Assembly (NCBI GenBank): GCA_937975745.1 | Contig: CALJUK010000600.1 | Coordinates: 1 to 10,382, forward strand | Direction: 5' to 3' | Source of the DNA: an uncultured Planctomycetaceae bacterium | GTDB taxonomy: Bacteria; Planctomycetota; Planctomycetia; Planctomycetales; Planctomycetaceae | Length of the DNA: 10,382 nt | In this document: positions 6,885 through 10,382 of the stretch, in pieces | Layout of the letters: each line of letters opens with the position of its first letter | How positions within the stretch are numbered: position 1 is the first letter of the stretch | Position numbers and translations under genes: made by a program | Notes under the pieces: generated by a model | The model's input: the letters and a program-made list of their open reading frames with translations, nothing else | Told to the model about the DNA's origin: nothing | Database searches by the model: none

Positions 6885-8413
6885 ATGCTCAGGTTGCCGT
6901 GGTTCTGCCAATCGTTCTGCCGCTCGCCACGATGACGGTCCTGCTGCTAACGTGGAAGTCGATTGTCGCCCAGAAAGTGATCGGCGTGGTCGGGTCGACG
7001 CTGCTACTGATGTCCGCCACCGCGCTGCTGTGGTTAGTGGCCAGACACAATATCCTGGTCTTACAGGTGGGAAGCTGGCCCGCTCCGTTTGGCATCACGC
7101 TGGTGGCTGATCGACTGAGTTCCATCATGGTGATGTTGGCAGGCCTCATGGCGTTCGCGGTGTCGGTCTATTCGCTCGCAACGATAGACGACCGCCGGGT
7201 CGCCTTTGGGTTTCATCCACTCGTGCAGTTGTTGCTGATGGGTGTGTGCGGCGCGTTTCTGACGGGCGATCTGTTCAACCTGTATGTGTGGTTTGAAGTC
7301 ATGCTGATCGCTTCGTTCGTCCTGCTGACGCTCGGTGGCGAACGAGGGCAACTCGAAGGAGCGATCAAGTACGTCGCGTTGAACCTGATTTCTTCGGCCG
7401 TGTTTCTGGCAGCCATTGGAGTGATCTACGCTGCCACCGGAACTCTGAATATGGCGGACCTTGCGCTGAAGCTGCGAAGTTTTCCGGACCAAAATGTGGT
7501 GTCGGTTCTGGCGATGCTGTTTCTGATTGCGTTCGGAACCAAAGCAGCGGTGTTCCCACTGTTCTTCTGGCTGCCCGCGTCGTATCACACCCCGCCGGTC
7601 GCCGTGTCCGCGATCTTCGCTGGATTGCTGACGAAGGTCGGCGTGTATTCGCTGATGCGGGCATTCACTCTGCTGTTCGTGACCGAACTGGAATTCACCC
7701 ACAACCTGCTGTTACTCATCGCTGGCCTGACGATGGTGACCGGCGTGCTGGGAGCGATGGCTCAGAGCGAAATCCGCCGCATCCTGTCGTTTCATATCGT
7801 CAGCCAGATCGGCTACATGCTCATGGGGTTAGCCTTGTTCACACCATTGGCTTTGGCCGGCTCTGTCTTCTACATCATTCACCACATCGTCGTGAAAACG
7901 AATCTATTTCTGATCGGTGGAATGATCGAACAACGTTTCGGCACCGGTCTCCTCGCGAAAAGTGGAGGCCTGTATCGCTCGGCCCCGGTCCTGGCGACGC
8001 TGTTTTTTCTGGCAGCCATGTCATTGGCCGGAGTCCCGCCACTTTCGGGCTTTTTCGCCAAAATGACGTTAATTCGAGGCGGCCTGGAAGCGGAGCGCTA
8101 CGCCATCGTTGTGGCAGCGTTGGTGGTGAGTTTGCTGACTCTGTTCTCGATGACGAAAATCTGGACAGAAGCGTTTTGGAAACCGGCACCGGTGGATGCA
8201 GCGACGGATGTCCGTCTGGGCGACCAGTCATGGACTGATCGCTTCTTTCTGTGCGGGCCGACGATTCTGCTGACGACGATCACCGTGGGAATCGGCGTGA
8301 TGGCAGGGCCCGTAATGGATGCCGCCCTCGCCGCATCGGAACAACTGCTTGACCAGAATGCCTACATCGAAGCCGTGTTGTCTGTCGGATCTCGCGAAAG
8401 TACAAGACCGTGA
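6881..8413 (+). CDS. mrpD: Mrp Na+/H+ antiporter subunit D
   Basis: MrpD is the second proton-translocating subunit, related to NuoM/NuoN. The protein has 510 residues and about 14 transmembrane segments, which is the family length. LFNLYVWFEVMLIASFVLL (131-149) contains E139, the counterpart of the essential transmembrane-5 glutamate. FLIAFGTKAAVFPLFFWLP (214-232) contains K221, followed by GLLTKVGVYSL with K252. HHIVVKTNLFLIGG (334-347) holds K339 in the broken-helix region, and AGVPPLSGFFAK (383-394) is another conserved block. The ATG overlaps the mrpC stop as ATGA. GAGGG at 6866-6870 lies ten bases upstream. The gene ends in a four-base overlap with mrpE. Confidence 0.96.
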   Translation: MNAQVAVVLPIVLPLATMTVLLLTWKSIVAQKVIGVVGSTLLLMSATALLWLVARHNILVLQVGSWPAPFGITLVADRLSSIMVMLAGLMAFAVSVYSLATIDDRRVAFGFHPLVQLLLMGVCGAFLTGDLFNLYVWFEVMLIASFVLLTLGGERGQLEGAIKYVALNLISSAVFLAAIGVIYAATGTLNMADLALKLRSFPDQNVVSVLAMLFLIAFGTKAAVFPLFFWLPASYHTPPVAVSAIFAGLLTKVGVYSLMRAFTLLFVTELEFTHNLLLLIAGLTMVTGVLGAMAQSEIRRILSFHIVSQIGYMLMGLALFTPLALAGSVFYIIHHIVVKTNLFLIGGMIEQRFGTGLLAKSGGLYRSAPVLATLFFLAAMSLAGVPPLSGFFAKMTLIRGGLEAERYAIVVAALVVSLLTLFSMTKIWTEAFWKPAPVDAATDVRLGDQSWTDRFFLCGPTILLTTITVGIGVMAGPVMDAALAASEQLLDQNAYIEAVLSVGSRESTRP

Positions 8414-8883
8414 CATATTTCTTTTTCAACGTCTTTCTGGCGCTGGTCTGGGCACTGGCGAACGGACACATTTCGCTTCAGAGCCTCTCGCTCGGGTTCA
8501 TTCTCGGCTATGGCGTTTTGTGGTTCGTACAACCATTGATGGGGTCCTCGCGCTACTTCGAGCGGCTACCGGTCGCTGTGCGTTTTGCAGGCTTCTTCCT
8601 TTGGCAATTACTCCTGTCCAACCTTCGCGTCGCCTACGACGTCATTACGCCTCGGTTATACATGCGGCCGGGTATCGTCGCCGTGCCACTGGACGCGAAG
8701 ACCGATCAGGAAATCACACTGCTGGCGAACCTGATCACACTGACACCGGGCACGCTCAGTCTTGATGTGTCCGAAGACCGAAGCACGCTGTATGTACATG
8801 CGATGTTCGTGGATAGCCCCGACAGTGTTCGCGACAGCATCAAGAACGGATTCGAACGACGTTTGCTGGAGTTGATCCGATGA
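8410..8883 (+). CDS. mrpE: Mrp Na+/H+ antiporter subunit E
   Basis: This 157-residue subunit has an N-terminal pair of hydrophobic helices (about residues 4-42 and 55-72) followed by a cytoplasmic domain. The family signature is LLANLITLTPGTLSLDV (104-120), continuing into the STLYVHAMFVD strand (125-135). MrpE is needed for full antiport activity and complex assembly. The start codon is GTG at 8410, overlapping the mrpD TGA in the pattern GTGA. No clear ribosome site precedes it, so translation probably depends on termination of mrpD. It is the only gene of the operon with a non-ATG start. Its stop overlaps the mrpF ATG. Confidence 0.95.
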   Translation: MTYFFFNVFLALVWALANGHISLQSLSLGFILGYGVLWFVQPLMGSSRYFERLPVAVRFAGFFLWQLLLSNLRVAYDVITPRLYMRPGIVAVPLDAKTDQEITLLANLITLTPGTLSLDVSEDRSTLYVHAMFVDSPDSVRDSIKNGFERRLLELIR

Positions 8884-9209
8884 TGCTGCACTGCTTTGGA
8901 AATCACTGGGCCGCCGCTGTCCCAATGTTCGCCGTGACGACATGGGTCAACCTGACCGCGCAGATTTCGCTGGTGGTCCTGGTGATTGCTCTCGGCCTTG
9001 CGTTTCTGCGGCTCGTGCTGGGGCCGTCGCTGCCTGACCGTGTCGTCGCTCTTGATCTCGTCGCCACGCTGCTGGTGGGGTTGATTGCGGTCAGTGCCGT
9101 GGAAACCGGAGTCGTGATATTTCTGCGAGTGGCCATGGTGGTAGCTTTGTTTAACTTTATTGGCACGATCGGCTTCTGCTGGTACCTGCAACAGGAACCT
9201 GACCAATGA
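8880..9209 (+). CDS. mrpF: Mrp Na+/H+ antiporter subunit F
   Basis: This 109-residue protein has three predicted membrane helices. The MrpF signature GPSLPDRVVALD (48-59) lies between helices one and two. MrpF is a small subunit near MrpE and MrpG and is implicated in cation passage in the complex. The family is usually about 90-95 residues. The excess here is an N-terminal stretch, MMLHCFGNHWAAAVPMFAVT, ahead of the first helix. The start at 8880 is favoured because it overlaps the mrpE stop (ATGA) and has GGAG at 8868-8871. The internal ATG at 8925 would give the usual length but has no ribosome site. A second ATG directly follows the first. Confidence 0.94.
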   Translation: MMLHCFGNHWAAAVPMFAVTTWVNLTAQISLVVLVIALGLAFLRLVLGPSLPDRVVALDLVATLLVGLIAVSAVETGVVIFLRVAMVVALFNFIGTIGFCWYLQQEPDQ

Positions 9210-9565
9210 GCAACATCGTGACGATCGTTCTGCTGATCATCGGCACCGCGTTCGCCTTGCTGGCGGCTGTTGCTGTGGTGCGGATGCCTGACCTTTACAC
9301 TCGAATGCACGGTGCCACCAAGAGTGCAACTCTGGGCGTCGGCTGCATGATTCTCGCAACTGCCATTCAGTTCGCCAACACAGAGACCACGACAGTCGCC
9401 ATCCTAGTCGTTGGCTTCCTGTTCCTGACAGCTCCAGTGGCCGCTCACATGATTGGTCGAACGGCCCATCGGCAGCGTGTTCCCAAATGGATCGGCACGG
9501 TCGTCGATGAATCGCCGCTCGCTCATTCGGCAGGCGACGCCGACGAGGACAGCCAAGACCGGTAG
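9206..9565 (+). CDS. mrpG: Mrp Na+/H+ antiporter subunit G
   Basis: MrpG is the last subunit of the antiporter operon. It has 119 residues and three membrane helices. The family signature RMPDLYTRMHGATK (26-39) sits after helix one, and FLFLTAPVAAHMIGRTAH (71-88) forms helix three and the following turn. The C-terminus continues with about 30 hydrophilic residues ending in an acidic DADEDSQDR tail, which is probably cytoplasmic. Its ATG overlaps the mrpF stop (ATGA), with AGGAA at 9193-9197. No clear plus-strand intrinsic terminator was found after the TAG at 9563-9565. Confidence 0.95.
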   Translation: MSNIVTIVLLIIGTAFALLAAVAVVRMPDLYTRMHGATKSATLGVGCMILATAIQFANTETTTVAILVVGFLFLTAPVAAHMIGRTAHRQRVPKWIGTVVDESPLAHSAGDADEDSQDR

Positions 9566-9704
9566 GACGGAATCAAGTCAGAATCGCGCGAATCGCCGCC
9601 CGCCGCGACCACCGGGAGATGCCTGGCTCCGGGAGATGACGGCCGTCTGACCTGCGTAGCCAACGAAAAAAGCCGCCCTGCAAAAGCATGCACCTCATAC
9701 AAAG
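9566..9704. other. Intergenic region after the mrp operon
   Basis: No gene was recognised. The region holds a direct repeat CCGGGAGATG (9612-9621 and 9629-9638), immediately followed by a perfect palindrome GACGGCCGTC (9638-9647). The palindrome could give a small hairpin at the 3' end of the mrp transcript, but no T run follows it on the plus strand. On the minus strand a T6 run (9671-9666) follows GGGCGGC without a good stem. It could serve as a backup stop for the small RNA ending near 9705. Confidence 0.4.
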
Positions 9705-9738
9705 AAAAACCGCAGGTCGTGGATCACACGAGCTGCGG
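9705..9738 (-). terminator. Intrinsic terminator, minus strand
   Basis: Six perfect pairs (CCGCAG 9710-9715 with CTGCGG 9733-9738), one mismatch, and five more pairs (TCGTG 9717-9721 with CACGA 9727-9731) enclose a five-base loop. On the minus strand the stem is followed directly by TTTTTCTTT. No T run follows on the plus strand, so it acts for minus-strand transcripts only. With no minus-strand gene upstream, it most likely ends a small RNA. Confidence 0.82.
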
Positions 9739-9811
9739 TCGGACGCCCGAAGGCGGTGCCTACGAATTTTCTCTTGTTGCGGAAAACTGCAGGCCAGGAT
9801 CGATTACACGT
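9705..9811 (-). ncRNA. Candidate tracrRNA, divergent from cas9
   Basis: Read on the minus strand, this segment has the architecture of a tracrRNA. Its 5' part of about 36 bases (9811-9776) is proposed to be the anti-repeat and ends in CCGCAAC. A linker AAGAGAAAATTCGTA follows. Then comes a hairpin at 9741-9760 closed by the very stable cUUCGg tetraloop (CGCC/GGCG stem), and finally the terminator hairpin with its T run. The total of about 107 bases is normal for a processed tracrRNA, and cas9 starts 78 bases away on the other strand. A consensus TTGACA at 9845-9840 (minus) is at the right distance to serve as a -35 box. The anti-repeat assignment and 5' end are inferred, because no CRISPR repeat is in the window to pair with it. 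The alternative is an unrelated small RNA or antisense leader. Confidence 0.62.
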
Positions 9812-9823
9812 AGAATACGTGTA
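9805..9823. repeat. Perfect palindrome in the cas9/small RNA intergenic region
   Basis: TACACGTA (9805-9812) and TACGTGTA (9816-9823) are perfect reverse complements around GAA. It lies 66 bases upstream of cas9 and at the predicted start of the divergent small RNA. That position suits an operator for a dimeric regulator or a 5' hairpin in the RNA. Confidence 0.7.
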
Positions 9824-9845
9824 CAAGACTCCGATATCCTGTCAA
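9818..9845 (-). promoter_or_regulatory. Possible promoter of the minus-strand small RNA
   Basis: A perfect TTGACA occurs on the minus strand (9845-9840). A 16-base spacer would place the -10 at 9823-9818 (TACACG), which matches TATAAT at only three positions. The predicted transcript start near 9811 agrees with the proposed anti-repeat start. The -10 is poor and overlaps a palindrome. Confidence 0.3.
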
Positions 9846-9877
9846 CTCAAGTCTCTCTCAGCGTCAATTATTTACTC

Positions 9878-9882
9878 GGAGG
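9878..9882 (+). promoter_or_regulatory. Ribosome binding site of cas9
   Basis: GGAGG at 9878-9882 lies six bases before GTG at 9889. This fixes GTG as the start, although an in-frame TTG exists at 9883 with no room for a ribosome site. Confidence 0.8.
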
Positions 9883-9888
9883 TTGGTT

Positions 9889-10382
9889 GTGCCTGTCTAC
9901 CTTGGTCTCGACATTGGTTCGAATTCCGTGGGGAGCGCGTGGGTCGATACCGAGAGTAGGCAGATTCGCGTGGGCGTTAGTGTCTTCCCGGCAGGTGTTG
10001 ACGAACGAGACGACGCACGCGGCGCACCAAAAAACGAGGAGCGACGAAGGAAACGCAGCCTGCGCCGTTCATTGGCCCGTCGTTCTGCGCGGAAGCGACC
10101 CCTTCGCAAGTTGCTCACGGTGAGTGGCGTGCTACCGGCATGCTCTCAAGAGTTGAAATCGGTCTTCTTACTCGATCCGTGGGAGCTTCGTCGGGAGGGG
10201 CTCGATCGAGAATTGGCACCGTATGAGTTTGGCCGCGTGATCTTGCATCTGGCTCAACGCCGGGGAGCCCTTGGGTTAAATCTTCCCCCTGTTGGCGACT
10301 CTGTCGGCAGCGGAGAGGATGGCCCCGATAGTGGCGAGACCGCGCCCGATGGCGGGTCGGACGCGGCCGAATCGGCCGCGAA
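9889..10382 (+). CDS. cas9: Cas9 endonuclease, N-terminal part (3' end beyond window)
   Basis: Only the first 164 codons are present; the frame is open at the right edge. Cas9 is the RNA-guided DNA endonuclease of type II CRISPR-Cas. Residues 1-20 (GTG start) read MPVYLGLDIGSNSVGSAWVD, the RuvC-I motif with catalytic D8. The arginine-rich bridge helix spans about 50-76, with ERRRKRSLRRSLARRSARKR at its core. VLPACSQEL and DPWELRREGLDREL follow, as at the start of the REC region, and HLAQRRG (120-126) matches the conserved H-AQRRG motif. After NLPP (131-134) the chain becomes acidic and glycine/serine-rich up to the edge. There is no PLMP domain ahead of RuvC-I, which argues against IscB. The compact start looks like a II-C type Cas9, but the subtype cannot be settled here. 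A divergent tracrRNA candidate lies upstream. Confidence 0.95.
   Translation, partial: MPVYLGLDIGSNSVGSAWVDTESRQIRVGVSVFPAGVDERDDARGAPKNEERRRKRSLRRSLARRSARKRPLRKLLTVSGVLPACSQELKSVFLLDPWELRREGLDRELAPYEFGRVILHLAQRRGALGLNLPPVGDSVGSGEDGPDSGETAPDGGSDAAESAA

Noticed and set aside
9612..9638. Direct repeat CCGGGAGATG as a start of a CRISPR array
   Set aside because: There are only two ten-base copies 17 bases apart, with no regular repeat-spacer pattern. No CRISPR array is present in the window.
9719..10123. A plus-strand 134-codon frame overlapping the cas9 start
   Set aside because: It covers the small RNA candidate and runs out of frame through the clear RuvC-I and bridge-helix codons of cas9.
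9889..10382. IscB or another RuvC nuclease instead of Cas9
   Set aside because: RuvC-I begins at residue 5 without a PLMP domain, and the long arginine-rich bridge helix is followed by the H-AQRRG motif of Cas9.

Overview
The window looks like part of a bacterial chromosome with moderate-to-high GC content. The style of the phage-like portal gene, the PPK2, the decayed ISAs1-type transposase and the Cas9 N-terminus all suggest a planctomycete. That is an inference from remembered family resemblance, not from a search.

Layout from left to right. (1) Positions 1-1559, minus strand: a long gene, open at the left edge, encoding a lambda-family phage portal protein (519 codons visible). (2) 1560-1928: no convincing gene. 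(3) 1929-2792, minus: ppk2, a polyphosphate:nucleotide phosphotransferase. (4) 2793-3084: non-coding, with a possible minus-strand terminator. (5) About 3085-3684, plus: the decayed C-terminal half of an ISAs1-family transposase, broken by two small indels and containing two nested, mutually exclusive inverted repeats. (6) 3718-9565, plus: a complete seven-gene Mrp (Mnh) multisubunit Na+/H+ antiporter operon, mrpA-B-C-D-E-F-G, tightly packed with four-base stop/start overlaps from mrpC onward. (7) 9566-9888: an intergenic region with a minus-strand small RNA candidate. It has a cUUCGg tetraloop hairpin and a textbook intrinsic terminator, and is best read as a tracrRNA. (8) 9889-10382, plus: the first 164 codons of cas9, running off the right edge.

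How the genes work together. The seven Mrp proteins are expected to assemble into one membrane complex. MrpA and MrpD are the complex-I-like proton-translocating subunits. MrpB, C, E, F and G are small membrane subunits, and the complex exchanges cytoplasmic Na+ for H+. PPK2 makes nucleoside di- or triphosphates from polyphosphate and has no obvious tie to the antiporter. Cas9 and the predicted tracrRNA form the start of a type II CRISPR-Cas locus whose array and adaptation genes must lie to the right.

The parts most worth a second look are the divergent tracrRNA candidate, which predicts the CRISPR repeat; the acidic low-complexity segment in the Cas9 N-terminal region; the palindrome cluster inside the transposase remnant; and the portal gene, which has no terminase beside it on its upstream side.
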